Assembly (NCBI RefSeq): GCF_014200175.1
Contig: NZ_JACHBD010000012.1
Coordinates: 62,001 to 126,000, forward strand
Length of the DNA stretch: 64,000 bases
Origin: Rhizobium lentis
GTDB lineage: Bacteria > Pseudomonadota > Alphaproteobacteria > Rhizobiales > Rhizobiaceae
Direction of reading: 5' to 3'
The position numbers and the translations under genes were made by a program. Shown here piece after piece: positions 7,770-16,801 of the stretch. How positions within the stretch are numbered: the first letter of the stretch is position 1; each line of letters opens with the position of its first letter. The notes under the pieces are model-generated. The model was not told the origin of the DNA, made no database searches, and saw only the letters and a list, made by a program, of their open reading frames with translations.

Positions 7770-9602
7770 TCATTTTGCCGAGGTGGACCACCAAGCGTCC
7801 GGAAAACCAAGGCTGTAGGCCGGAAACTCCGGCGGATGCGTAATGGTGTTCCAATAGGCAACGTTTTGCGTCTCGCGGTAGAACAGCGGGATGACGTAGT
7901 GATTTGCAAGCAGGACCCGGTCCATGGCCTTGATCGCCGCTATCTGCTCATCGCGGTTCGGCGCGAAGATAATCATGCGAATGAGCTCATCGACGGCCGG
8001 GTTGGCAATGCCGGCATAATTGCGAGAACCCTGCTGATTGGCCGAGCCGGAACCCCAGTAGTCGGCCTGCTCATTGCCCGGATTCATCGTTTCAGCCCAA
8101 ACATTCCAGATCATGTCGAAGTCGAAGGTGCGTTCGCGATTGACAGCTTGCGACGCGTCGACTGTACGGACGCGCGCATCAATCCCGATTTTCTTGAGGT
8201 TGTTGGCGTACGGCACCGCCCAGCGCTCCAACATTGGACTCGACAATAGGATCTCGAAACTCATCGGTTGGCCGGTTTTGGAGTTGGCCATCCTGTTGTT
8301 CTTGAGCTCCCACCCGGCTTCTTTCAACAGTGCAATAGCCTTGCGGAGGTTGTCGCGGCTTTTCTGCGGATCACCACCGACCGGATTAGTGTAAGGCGTC
8401 GTAAAGACCTCTGGCGGAACTTTGTCCTTCAGCCCCTGCAGTAGTTCAAGTTCCCGTCCCTGAGGCAGGCCGGAGGAGGCGAGGTCGGTGTTCCAGAAAT
8501 AGCTGTCGATCCGCTTATAACTGTTGAAAGCAACCGTGCGGTTCAACTCTTCGAAATCGAAACCGTAATTCAGCGCCTTGCGAACCCTGATGTCCTTGAA
8601 GAGGTCGCGCCGCATGTTGGGCACGAGCGCTTGCAGGATGCCGGTAGAGCGAAGCGGGTTTGCAACCTCCTCCTTCTTGACGCGTCCTTCCTTCACTGCG
8701 GGAAAATCATATCCCGTCGCCCAGCGGGCAGCGGTTGTTTCTTGCCAGTAGTCGCTGTTGCCGGCGCGAAAGGCTTCGAACTCGACGTCCCGATCACCGA
8801 AATAGGTGTAGATGACGTTGCGGAAATTGTTCTGGCCGACATTCACATTGAGGTCCCTTCCCCAATAGTCATCACGCAGTTCATAGCGGATCGTGGCGCC
8901 GGGCGAGAAGGAGGCGATCTTGTAAGGTCCCGACCCCATCACCGGCTCCAGGGTCGTCTTGGTAATGTCGCGCGGTTTACCGTCCGGTCCCGGCGCCTCC
9001 CACCAATGTTTGGGGACGACCATCAATTGGCCAAGAATGTTCGGCAGTTCGCGATTGTTCTTCTCATCAAAGGTGAAAGTGACATCACGCTCACCCGTCT
9101 TTTCCGCTTTAACGACGTGCTGGTAGTAGTTGCCGGCAATCGGGTTCAACTCCTTGGTCTTGCTCAGACTAAAGATGACGTCTTCAGGCGTTACCGGCTG
9201 ACCATCGGCCCATTTCGCTTCCTTGCGCAGCCGAAAGGTCGCGCTTGAGACGTCATCTGGATAGGAGAGCCCTTCGGCAAGCAGGCCGTAGGAGACGAGG
9301 AGTTCGTCATCGGCCGGCTTCAGCAAGGTGTCATAAACAAGCGACAGACCTACCGCTGTCTGGCCCTTCGCAAGCAGAGGATTGAAGGTATCGAAGGCAC
9401 CGCTTGCGGACAGACGGAGATCGCCACCTTTTGGGGCATCGGGATTGACGTAGTCGAAATGCGCAAAGCCAGGCTTGTACTTCATCTCGCTGACGACCGA
9501 GCTTCCGATCTGAAATGGCTGGTCCTGGCCCACGGCCGTCAATGGCGCCAACACACCTGCAAGCGCCAGAAACACACCGATCTTCAACCACAGAGCCGCC
9601 AT
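7770..9602 (-). CDS. yejA: Extracellular peptide-binding protein (family 5)
   Basis: Periplasmic receptor of the YejABEF importer, 610 residues. A signal peptide covers about residues 1-25 (hydrophobic VFLALAGVLAPLTAVG, then QDQPF). Mature features of SBP family 5 include FAHFDYVNPDAPKGGDLR at the start, typical of YejA, and the central FKDIRVRKALNYGFDFEEL. The ending FPAYSLGFPDAWWSTSAK is also family-like. It is first in the minus-strand group yejABEF-ghrA. Its promoter should lie in the 245 bases shared with the divergent mepA gene. Confidence 0.92.
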   Translation of the reverse strand: MAALWLKIGVFLALAGVLAPLTAVGQDQPFQIGSSVVSEMKYKPGFAHFDYVNPDAPKGGDLRLSASGAFDTFNPLLAKGQTAVGLSLVYDTLLKPADDELLVSYGLLAEGLSYPDDVSSATFRLRKEAKWADGQPVTPEDVIFSLSKTKELNPIAGNYYQHVVKAEKTGERDVTFTFDEKNNRELPNILGQLMVVPKHWWEAPGPDGKPRDITKTTLEPVMGSGPYKIASFSPGATIRYELRDDYWGRDLNVNVGQNNFRNVIYTYFGDRDVEFEAFRAGNSDYWQETTAARWATGYDFPAVKEGRVKKEEVANPLRSTGILQALVPNMRRDLFKDIRVRKALNYGFDFEELNRTVAFNSYKRIDSYFWNTDLASSGLPQGRELELLQGLKDKVPPEVFTTPYTNPVGGDPQKSRDNLRKAIALLKEAGWELKNNRMANSKTGQPMSFEILLSSPMLERWAVPYANNLKKIGIDARVRTVDASQAVNRERTFDFDMIWNVWAETMNPGNEQADYWGSGSANQQGSRNYAGIANPAVDELIRMIIFAPNRDEQIAAIKAMDRVLLANHYVIPLFYRETQNVAYWNTITHPPEFPAYSLGFPDAWWSTSAK

Positions 9603-9847
9603 TCACGTTTTCCCCTGATTTTTCATAGATTCGACAATACGAGAAATAGGGGCGAAAAACAGGAGAGAGTTTGGTTTTTGCCGGGCTCGCGAAATTTTGA
9701 GCCCTTATCGGCGTCAGCGATCGCAGATGTCTTGACCGCTGCGGCGATCCGCCACCGCCGCCTCCGGCGCCCGCCCGGCAAATCATCGATTCACCAAAAT
9801 CTCTTTTCACGTTAGATTCGCAACAAATCACTTCTCAAGGGAACAGC

Positions 9848-10924
9848 ATGGCATTCGGCTTCGCTCAAGCTTTCAGGACATTCGGCAGACTGGCGCTCGT
9901 CGGCGCAATCGGCGCAGGCCTTGCCGCCGGCGACGTCGGCGCCGAGCAGAAGACGCCGAGCCCGGGCAGTGCCAAGGCGCTATTCGCAGGCGTCAGCCTG
10001 CCGACGCAGGGGGCGGCCCAGCCGATCGGCTTTTATGCCAAGGGCTGCATGACCGGCGCGGTGGCGCTGCCGACCGACGGGCCGACCTGGCAGGCGATGC
10101 GGCTATCGCGCAACCGCCGCTGGGGCAACCCCGCGATGATCGCGCTCTTGGAACGGTTTTCGCAGGATGCGGTCAAATATGCCGGCTGGCCGGGCATACT
10201 CGTCGGCGACATCGCCCAGCCGCGCGGCGGGCCGATGCTCAACGGCCATTCCTCCCACCAGATCGGCCTCGATGCTGATATCTGGTTTACCCCGATGCCG
10301 GCGCGCCACATGACGGCTCAGGAGCGCGAAGACCTGCCCTTCACCAGTATGCTGCAGAAGGACAAGTTCCTCACGGTCAATCCCAAGGTATGGACGGAAT
10401 CGCGTGCGCGGCTTTTGATGCTGGCGGCGAGCTATCCCGAAGTGGAGCGCATCTTCGTCAATCCGGCGATCAAGAAGAAGATGTGCGACACCTGGACCGG
10501 CGACCGCACCAACCTTGGTAAGCTTCGGCCAATATACGGCCATGACTCGCATTTCCACATCCGCATCAAATGCCCGCCCGGTGCTGCCGGATGCACGCCG
10601 CAAGCTCCTGTCGGCTCCGGAGACGGTTGCGACAAGTCGCTTGCCTATTGGTTCACACCGGCGCCTTGGGCGCCACCGAAACCGCCCAAGCCCGGCGCCA
10701 AGCCGCCGAAGCCGCCGCGTGAGATGATGGTCTCCGATCTGCCGAAGGCCTGCGCCGCAGTGCTCGATGCCGCTTCCGTCGCTTCGGTGCAGGCCGCCAC
10801 CTATGGCGGGACGTCCGCCGCAACGGCCTTCACCGCCGCTCCGGCAGCAGCGCCGGCTGCCGACGACGATGAGGCGCTGCCGGATGTCGGCCCTGTTCCG
10901 AACGATAAGCCGACGATCCAATGA
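9848..10924 (+). CDS. mepA: Penicillin-insensitive murein endopeptidase
   Basis: MepA is a periplasmic LAS-type metallopeptidase that cleaves the D-Ala-mDAP crosslink of peptidoglycan. The 358-residue product has a signal peptide (about residues 1-33) and the zinc motif HSSHQIGLDAD (His and Asp ligands). It also has GHDSHFHIRIKCP with the later His ligands, and paired cysteines around CPPGAAGC and DGCDKS. The C-terminal 90 residues are a Pro/Lys/Ala-rich extension (KPPKPGAKPPKPP) beyond the E. coli length. Transcribed away from yejA. Confidence 0.92.
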   Translation: MAFGFAQAFRTFGRLALVGAIGAGLAAGDVGAEQKTPSPGSAKALFAGVSLPTQGAAQPIGFYAKGCMTGAVALPTDGPTWQAMRLSRNRRWGNPAMIALLERFSQDAVKYAGWPGILVGDIAQPRGGPMLNGHSSHQIGLDADIWFTPMPARHMTAQEREDLPFTSMLQKDKFLTVNPKVWTESRARLLMLAASYPEVERIFVNPAIKKKMCDTWTGDRTNLGKLRPIYGHDSHFHIRIKCPPGAAGCTPQAPVGSGDGCDKSLAYWFTPAPWAPPKPPKPGAKPPKPPREMMVSDLPKACAAVLDAASVASVQAATYGGTSAATAFTAAPAAAPAADDDEALPDVGPVPNDKPTIQ

Positions 10925-11023
10925 GGGCGCCCGAGACCGAGGGCAGGGCGCTGTCTTTCAAATCGCAAATTCTTGGTATAAAGCGATCAAATCGATTGAA
11001 ATGTTCGGGCGGAGATTGACTTC

Positions 11024-11404
11024 ATGGCCGGCAGCAAATGCGTTGCGTTGATCGCGCATGACCAGAAGAAGGATGACATGGCGGCGTTCGCCCGCGCCAA
11101 CGAGCATCTTCTCTCGCGCTGGAAGATCGTCGCCACAGGCACGACCGGCGGACGCGTGCTCGACGCCGCTCCCGATCTCAACGTCACCAGGCTGAAAAGC
11201 GGGCCGCTTGGCGGCGATCAGCAGATCGGCGCGCTGATTTCGACCGGCGAGGTCGATGCGCTGATCTTCTTCGTCGATCCGCTGACGCCGATGCCGCATG
11301 ATGTCGACGTGAAGGCGTTGATGCGGCTGGCGATCGTCTACGACATTCCGATGGCGCTCAACCACGCGACCGCTATAAAGCTCCTTCCCACCCTCGAAGC
11401 CTGA
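11024..11404 (+). CDS. mgsA: Methylglyoxal synthase
   Basis: MgsA converts dihydroxyacetone phosphate to methylglyoxal and phosphate, a bypass of lower glycolysis that relieves sugar-phosphate stress. The 126 residues match the family. LIAHDQKKDDM near the start and TGTTG form the phosphate site. SGPLGGDQQIGA holds the catalytic Asp, followed by FFVDPLTPMPHDVDVKAL. The gene is 17 bases ahead of glk, suggesting that the first and last steps of hexose phosphate handling are co-expressed. Confidence 0.96.
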   Translation: MAGSKCVALIAHDQKKDDMAAFARANEHLLSRWKIVATGTTGGRVLDAAPDLNVTRLKSGPLGGDQQIGALISTGEVDALIFFVDPLTPMPHDVDVKALMRLAIVYDIPMALNHATAIKLLPTLEA

Positions 11405-11421
11405 TCAGCACGGAACCGGCC

Positions 11422-12447
11422 ATGCCAAAACCGAACCAAAGCACCGCTCCGCTGCCCTTCCCGATCCTGGTCGGCGATATCGGCGGCACCAATGCCCGCT
11501 TCTCCATCCTGTCCGATGCCTATGCCGAGCCGAAGCAGTTTCCGAACGTGCGCACGGCAGATTTCGCGACGATCGACGAAGCGATCCAAAACGGCGTGCT
11601 CGACAAGACCGCTGTGCAGCCGCGTTCAGCGATCCTCGCCGTGGCCGGGCCGATCAACGATGACGAGATCCCGCTGACCAATTGCGACTGGGTGGTGCGG
11701 CCGAGAACGATGATCGAGGGTCTCGGCATCGAAGACGTGCTCGTCGTCAATGATTTCGAGGCACAGGCGCTGGCAATCGCCGCCCTGTCGGATGAAAACC
11801 GCGCGCGCATCGGCAATGCCACCGGCGACATGATCGCGTCACGCGTCGTGCTCGGACCCGGCACCGGCCTCGGCGTCGGCGGGCTCGTGCATGCCCAGCA
11901 CAGCTGGATCCCGGTTCCAGGCGAAGGCGGCCATATCGATCTCGGGCCGCGCAGCAAGCGAGACTATGAGATTTTCCCGCATATCGAGACGATCGAAGGC
12001 CGCGTCTCGGCCGAGCAGATCCTCTGTGGGCGCGGCCTCGTCAATCTCTATAACGCCATTTGCATCGTCGACGGCATCCAGCCGACGATGAAGGATCCGG
12101 CCGACATCACCTCGCACGCGCTCGCCGGCAGCGACAAGGCCGCCGTCGAGACCGTCTCGCTATTTGCTACCTATCTCGGCCGCGTGGCCGGCGACATGGC
12201 GATGGTGTTCATGGCACGCGGCGGCGTCTACCTCTCCGGCGGCATCTCGCAGAAGATCCTCCCCGCGCTGAAGAAGCCGGAATTCCGCCGGGCCTTCGAG
12301 GACAAGGCGCCGCATACTGCGCTGCTTCGCACCATCCCGACCTATGTAGTGACGCATCCGCTGGCAGCCCTTGCCGGGCTTTCCTCCTATGCGCGCATGC
12401 CGGCCGATTTCGGCGTCTCGACGGAAGGCCGCCGCTGGCGGCGCTGA
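11422..12447 (+). CDS. glk: Glucokinase
   Basis: Glk phosphorylates glucose with ATP in the cytoplasm and feeds the Entner-Doudoroff route used by rhizobia. The 341-residue product has the phosphate-1 loop VGDIGGTNARFS, the LTNCDW and VVNDFEAQALA substrate segments, the phosphate-2 loop GPGTGLGVGGL, and GEGGHIDLGP. It belongs to the E. coli-type Glk family rather than the ROK family. It is probably cotranscribed with mgsA. A GC-rich hairpin follows the stop. Confidence 0.94.
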   Translation: MPKPNQSTAPLPFPILVGDIGGTNARFSILSDAYAEPKQFPNVRTADFATIDEAIQNGVLDKTAVQPRSAILAVAGPINDDEIPLTNCDWVVRPRTMIEGLGIEDVLVVNDFEAQALAIAALSDENRARIGNATGDMIASRVVLGPGTGLGVGGLVHAQHSWIPVPGEGGHIDLGPRSKRDYEIFPHIETIEGRVSAEQILCGRGLVNLYNAICIVDGIQPTMKDPADITSHALAGSDKAAVETVSLFATYLGRVAGDMAMVFMARGGVYLSGGISQKILPALKKPEFRRAFEDKAPHTALLRTIPTYVVTHPLAALAGLSSYARMPADFGVSTEGRRWRR

Positions 12448-12450
12448 CCC

Positions 12451-12480
12451 AGTGCGCGTCCCACCCGGACGCGCCGCACT
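12451..12480 (+). terminator. Terminator-like hairpin after glk
   Basis: AGTGCGCGTCC pairs with GGACGCG...CACT across a CACCC loop, with a two-base bulge. No U-tract follows, so it may be only a weak terminator or an mRNA 3' stabiliser. Confidence 0.4.
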
Positions 12481-12569
12481 CTAGCCAAACCGATCCCAAC
12501 TCTTTATAGAGCCGCCAAAAGCACGCGTCGCCCCTGCGCCGCGTTGGGTCGAGACAGGAAAGCTCATTA

Positions 12570-14357
12570 TTGGAAGCGGCGGAAAGCAGAAAGCAGAGCG
12601 TCAGCAGCGATACCGTCACCGGCATCCTGAAGCGCATCATCGCTGAAAACGGCCGCGACCATCTCTGGGGTTATGTCTTCGCGATTGCCTGCCTCATCAT
12701 CGTGGCGCTTTCGACGGCGTTCACTGCCTGGATCATGCGGGCGATCATCGATGAGGCCTTCGCCAATCGCCGCGCCGAGGTCGTCTGGATCATCTGTCTT
12801 TCGATCTTCGTCGCCTTCGTGCTGCGCGGTTTTGCGAGCTACGGTCAGGCGGTGGCGCTTTCCAAGGTCGGCAACGATATCGTCGCGCGATATCAGCGCC
12901 GCCTCTACGCGCATCTGATGACGCTTTCCGTCGGCTTCTTCAGCGAAGCGCGCTCGGCCCATATCGCCGCGCAGGTGAGCCAGAACGTCAGCGGCATCCG
13001 CGACGTGCTCAACCTCACGATCACGTCGACGGTCCGCGATCTCCTGACCTTCGTTTCGCTGATCGGCGTGATGGTCCTCCAGGACCCGCTGCTCAGCCTT
13101 GCCGTGTTCATCATGGCGCCGCCGCTGCTCTATGCGCTTCGCTATGTTTCCAAACGGCTGCGCTCGGCAACCCGCGAAGCCGTGCATCTGAACAGCCACG
13201 TGCTGGGCGCCATGCAGGAGACGATCCAAGGCATCGCCATCGTGAAAGCCTTCACGATGGAAGAGGAGCTGGAACGCAAGGTCAACAAACTTATCAAAGG
13301 TGCTGAAAACCGGGCAAACCGGATTGCCCGGCTTTCCGAACGCACCTCGCCGCTGACCGAGAGCTTTGCGGGCTTTGCCGTTGCCAGCGTGCTTGCCTAT
13401 GCCGCCTACCGCTCGATCTATTACAACGTGCCGCCTGGCGCCTTCTTCTCCTTCGTCACCGCCTTGCTGCTGGCTTATGACCCGGCCCGCCGGCTTGCGC
13501 GCCTGCAGGTGCAGATGGAGCGCGCCGTCGTCAATGCGCGAATGATCTATGAACTGCTCGACATGGAGCCGCGCCAGCGCGACCTGCCGGATGCTCAGCC
13601 GCTGACGGTGACGCAAGCCAGGATCGAATTCCGCAACGTTTCCTTCGGCTACGGCAATGAGAGCGTACTGAGCGGAGTCAGCTTCATCGCCGAGGGGGGC
13701 GCGACGACGGCCCTGGTCGGGCCCTCGGGGGCCGGCAAATCCACCGTCATCAACCTCATTCCGCGCTTTTACGACCCGCGCCAGGGCGAGATCCTGATCG
13801 ACGGGCAGGACATCGCCCACATCACCAAGAAGTCGCTGCGCCAGCAGCTCGCCTACGTCTCCCAGCAGCCTTACCTGTTCGAGGGCACGATCCGCGACAA
13901 CATCCGCTATGGCCGGCCGGAAGCGACCGATACCGAGGTAGAAGAGGCAGCCCGGCTTGCCTATGCGCATGATTTCATCTGTGCCCAGCCACAGGGTTAC
14001 GATACGCCGGTCGGCGAAAACGGCGTAACGCTTTCGGGCGGCCAGCGCCAGCGGCTGTCGATTGCGCGGGCCCTGGTGCGCAATGCGCCGATCCTTCTTC
14101 TCGACGAGGCGACCTCGGCGCTGGACACCGAATCCGAAGCCGCCGTGCAGAAGGCGCTCGACGAGGCGATGACCGGACGCACCGTCGTCGTCATCGCCCA
14201 CCGGCTTTCGACGGTTGTGCGCGCCGACAAGATCGTCGTCATGCAGCAGGGCCGGGTCGTGGAAGAAGGCAATCACGAGACGCTTGCGAAGGTCAGCGAC
14301 GGTCTTTACGCTCGCCTCAACAATCTGCAGAGGCCTTCGGCTTCCGATTCAAACTAA
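12570..14357 (+). CDS. MsbA-like ABC exporter (fused membrane and ATPase domains)
   Basis: A half-transporter of 595 residues expected to work as a homodimer in the inner membrane. Residues about 25-310 form the six-helix ABC exporter domain (type IV fold). Residues about 345-590 are the ATPase, with Walker A GPSGAGKST, Q-loop VSQQPYLF, signature LSGGQRQRLSIARAL, Walker B ILLLDEATSALD and H-loop VIAHRLSTV. The sequence resembles MsbA/lipid-flippase exporters, but the substrate cannot be read from sequence. The start is a TTG at 12570 with AGGAAAG about 7 bases upstream. It is 19 bases ahead of dapB. Confidence 0.88.
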   Translation: MEAAESRKQSVSSDTVTGILKRIIAENGRDHLWGYVFAIACLIIVALSTAFTAWIMRAIIDEAFANRRAEVVWIICLSIFVAFVLRGFASYGQAVALSKVGNDIVARYQRRLYAHLMTLSVGFFSEARSAHIAAQVSQNVSGIRDVLNLTITSTVRDLLTFVSLIGVMVLQDPLLSLAVFIMAPPLLYALRYVSKRLRSATREAVHLNSHVLGAMQETIQGIAIVKAFTMEEELERKVNKLIKGAENRANRIARLSERTSPLTESFAGFAVASVLAYAAYRSIYYNVPPGAFFSFVTALLLAYDPARRLARLQVQMERAVVNARMIYELLDMEPRQRDLPDAQPLTVTQARIEFRNVSFGYGNESVLSGVSFIAEGGATTALVGPSGAGKSTVINLIPRFYDPRQGEILIDGQDIAHITKKSLRQQLAYVSQQPYLFEGTIRDNIRYGRPEATDTEVEEAARLAYAHDFICAQPQGYDTPVGENGVTLSGGQRQRLSIARALVRNAPILLLDEATSALDTESEAAVQKALDEAMTGRTVVVIAHRLSTVVRADKIVVMQQGRVVEEGNHETLAKVSDGLYARLNNLQRPSASDSN

Positions 14358-14376
14358 GCTGATACGAGAGACCGAA

Positions 14377-15201
14377 ATGAGCGATGCTGCGATGAAACTG
14401 GTGGTGGTCGGCGCGGCAGGGCGCATGGGACAGACGCTGATCCGGCTCATCCATTCCATCGAGGGCGTGACTTTGCATGCCGCCGTCGAGCGCGCCGGTT
14501 CGCCGTTCGTCGGCAAGGACGCCGGCGAAATTGCCGGGCTCGGCCCGGCCGGCGTCATCATCGGCGACGATCCGCTCAATGCCTTCCTGCATGCCGAAGG
14601 CGTGCTCGACTTCACTTCGCCGGGGGCGACGGTGGAATTTTCAGGCCTTGCCGCCCAGGCCCGCATCGTCCATGTCGTCGGCACCACCGGCTGTTCAGAA
14701 GACGACAATGCCAAGATCGCCGCGGCCGCCCGCCATGCCCGCATCGTCAAATCGGGCAATATGAGCCTCGGGGTCAATCTGCTCAGCGTGCTCGCCGAAC
14801 AGGCTGCGCGGGCGCTCGATCCTGATGACTGGGATATCGAAATCCTGGAAATGCATCACAAGCACAAGGTGGATGCGCCTTCCGGCACCGCGCTTCTTCT
14901 CGGCGAGGCCGCGGCCAAGGGGCGCAATATCGATCTCGCCTCGAAATCGGTCCGGGTGCGCGACGGCCATACCGGGGCTCGCGAGGCCGGCACGATCGGC
15001 TTTGCGACGCTGCGTGGCGGCTCCGTCATCGGCGAACATTCCGTGCTTTTCGCCGGAGAAGGCGAAATCGTCACCCTGTCGCACAGTGCGGCCGACCGCT
15101 CGATCTTCGCGCGCGGCGCTATCAAGGCGGCTCTCTGGGCGCGCGACAAAAAGCCGGGTCTCTATTCCATGCTCGACGTGCTCGGGCTTTCTTCCCAATA
15201 A
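14377..15201 (+). CDS. dapB: 4-hydroxy-tetrahydrodipicolinate reductase
   Basis: DapB reduces the DapA product with NAD(P)H in the diaminopimelate/lysine pathway, which also supplies peptidoglycan. The 274 residues show the nucleotide loop VVGAAGRMGQ, VVGTTG, the catalytic HHKHKVDAPSGTA, and the C-terminal FARGAIKAALW. The start at 14377 (MSDAAMKL) has GAGAGACCG upstream. An in-frame start at 14215 would run back into the exporter gene and is rejected. It lies between the exporter and gpmA, all close-packed on the plus strand. Confidence 0.96.
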   Translation: MSDAAMKLVVVGAAGRMGQTLIRLIHSIEGVTLHAAVERAGSPFVGKDAGEIAGLGPAGVIIGDDPLNAFLHAEGVLDFTSPGATVEFSGLAAQARIVHVVGTTGCSEDDNAKIAAAARHARIVKSGNMSLGVNLLSVLAEQAARALDPDDWDIEILEMHHKHKVDAPSGTALLLGEAAAKGRNIDLASKSVRVRDGHTGAREAGTIGFATLRGGSVIGEHSVLFAGEGEIVTLSHSAADRSIFARGAIKAALWARDKKPGLYSMLDVLGLSSQ

Positions 15202-15221
15202 CGACATTCGGAGACATATTG

Positions 15222-15857
15222 ATGAGCGGAACCCTCGTCCTCGTTCGCCACGGCCAGAGCGACTGGAACCTGAAGAATCTCTTCACCGGCTGGAAGGATC
15301 CCGATCTGACCGAGCTCGGCATCCAGGAAGCCAATGCCGGCGGCGCAGCACTCGCCGAATACGGGATCAAATTCGACGTCGCTTATACGTCGGCACTGGT
15401 GCGCGCCCAACACACGCTGAAGCTCATCCTCGACAAGGTCGGCCAGCCCGACCTGCCGACGATCCGCGACCAGGCGCTGAACGAGCGGGACTATGGCGAT
15501 CTCTCCGGCCTCAACAAGGACGACGCTCGCGCCAAATGGGGCGAGGAACAGGTGCATATCTGGCGCCGTTCCTATGACGTGCCGCCGCCCGGCGGCGAAA
15601 GCCTGCGCGATACCGGCGCCCGCGTCTGGCCTTATTATCTCACGGAGATCCTGCCGCGCGTGCTCAGGGGCGAGAAGGTGCTGGTCGCCGCACACGGCAA
15701 TTCGCTGCGTTCGCTGGTCATGGTGCTCGACAAGCTGAGCAAGGAAGGCGTGCTTGCCCTCAACCTCGCGACCGGCGTTCCCATGGTCTACAAGCTGAAC
15801 GTCGATTCCACCGTCGCTTCCAAGGAAGTGCTCGGCGACATGTCCGGCGCACATTGA
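15222..15857 (+). CDS. gpmA: 2,3-bisphosphoglycerate-dependent phosphoglycerate mutase
   Basis: GpmA interconverts 3- and 2-phosphoglycerate in glycolysis. The 211-residue protein has the phosphohistidine motif LVRHGQSDWN, the FTGWKD insert, RDYGDLSGLNK, PGGESL and the second catalytic His in AAHGNSLRSLV. It is shorter than the roughly 250-residue enterobacterial form, which is usual in alphaproteobacteria. The ATG at 15222 directly follows a TTG in frame and has GGAGAC upstream. The gene ends 45 bases from the oppositely oriented phnF. Confidence 0.96.
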   Translation: MSGTLVLVRHGQSDWNLKNLFTGWKDPDLTELGIQEANAGGAALAEYGIKFDVAYTSALVRAQHTLKLILDKVGQPDLPTIRDQALNERDYGDLSGLNKDDARAKWGEEQVHIWRRSYDVPPPGGESLRDTGARVWPYYLTEILPRVLRGEKVLVAAHGNSLRSLVMVLDKLSKEGVLALNLATGVPMVYKLNVDSTVASKEVLGDMSGAH

Positions 15858-15902
15858 AGCCAATCGCCGCGCCAGCCGACGACGGCTGGCACGGCGCATG
15901 TA

Positions 15903-16640
15903 TCAATTCTCGATCGTGAACTGCACCCGGTCGGCCGCAAACCGGCTGATCGAATATTGCACCGGCACGCCGTCAAGATCGGTATTCATCGCCTTGGCGA
16001 TCAGAAGGATCGCACCGGGGGTGAGTTCGAGATCGGCCAGATCGGCCGTGTCGGCATGCGCCGCCGTCACCTCGGTCGTCGCCCGAACATAATCCGCCAG
16101 CCCAAGTTCGGCGAAAGCTTTGGTGATCGATTGATGTTTACCGTAGGCCTCGCCGATCCCGGCGAAACGCTCGGCGGGAAACCAGCTCGTCGCCTTTGAC
16201 ACCGGCCGCCTGTCGGCCTCGCGCAGCGTTTCCAGCCGGATCACCTGTGCGCCCGGCTTCAGGCCCAGCCAACGGGCGACCTCGACGCTCGCCTCCTCCG
16301 TCACCTCATCCAGCAGCAGGCTGCGCATCTCGCGCGCCTGATCGCCAATGCCGGCGGTAAAACGCGTGCGCCTGGTGATCGGGAAGCTCAGCCGCTCCTT
16401 GCGCTCGATCAGCGTGCCGCGACCTTGCACCGCACGAACGATGCCTTCCTGCGCCAAGGCCGCCAATGCGCTGCGCACCGTATGCCGGTTGACGCCGAAT
16501 TGCAGCGCCAGGACGGTTTCGGGTGGCACCATTCCCGTTTCGTCATAGGCGCCGTTGCCGATCGCCTCGCGAATTCGGTCGGCGATCTGACGCCAGAGCG
16601 CCACGCCGGTCTGCCTTTGCACCTGCTTCAATCCCGCCAT
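15903..16640 (-). CDS. phnF: GntR/HutC-family phosphonate regulator
   Basis: A probable repressor of the neighbouring phosphonate genes. The 245 residues have an N-terminal winged helix (ALWRQIADRIREAIGNGAYD, then FGVNRHTVRSALAALAQEGI) and a UTRA ligand domain (about residues 85-240), the HutC subgroup layout. It is transcribed away from phnG. The 161-base gap holds a Pho box and a perfect dyad. The start at 16640 (MAGLKQVQ) has GGGGATGG just upstream. A longer start at 16676 is possible but adds an unconserved stretch. The ligand is not known from sequence. Confidence 0.9.
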   Translation of the reverse strand: MAGLKQVQRQTGVALWRQIADRIREAIGNGAYDETGMVPPETVLALQFGVNRHTVRSALAALAQEGIVRAVQGRGTLIERKERLSFPITRRTRFTAGIGDQAREMRSLLLDEVTEEASVEVARWLGLKPGAQVIRLETLREADRRPVSKATSWFPAERFAGIGEAYGKHQSITKAFAELGLADYVRATTEVTAAHADTADLADLELTPGAILLIAKAMNTDLDGVPVQYSISRFAADRVQFTIEN

Positions 16641-16713
16641 TCCATCCCCGCCCTGCCATTTCGCGCCTTTTAACACCCTTCACACGCCTGAAAGAACGCG
16701 GAGGCGCTGCAGG

Positions 16714-16731
16714 GTGTCACACGCTTGTCAC
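16714..16731 (+). promoter_or_regulatory. Pho box upstream of phnG
   Basis: Two TGTCAC units start at 16715 and 16726, exactly 11 bases apart, matching the direct-repeat layout bound by PhoB (CTGTCAT-type units). A possible -10 (TAGGAA near 16741) lies about 10 bases beyond. This predicts induction of the phn genes under phosphate limitation. Confidence 0.75.
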
Positions 16732-16766
16732 GGCATCGTTTTAGGAATAAGTCTAACTTGTGCAAT

Positions 16767-16784
16767 TGTCTATATCAATAGACA
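16767..16784. promoter_or_regulatory. Perfect dyad, candidate PhnF operator
   Basis: TGTCTAT and ATAGACA form a perfect inverted repeat separated by ATCA, 17 bases before the phnG start and downstream of the predicted transcription start. GntR/HutC regulators bind such short dyads with GT...AC ends. The position suits repression by blocking elongation. Confidence 0.65.
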
Positions 16785-16801
16785 TTTCGAGGAAAGCGTC
16801 G

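Noticed and set aside
12567..14276. 569-residue frame opposite the ABC exporter
   Set aside because: Mirror of a well-supported gene, His/Asp/Arg-rich with no domain.
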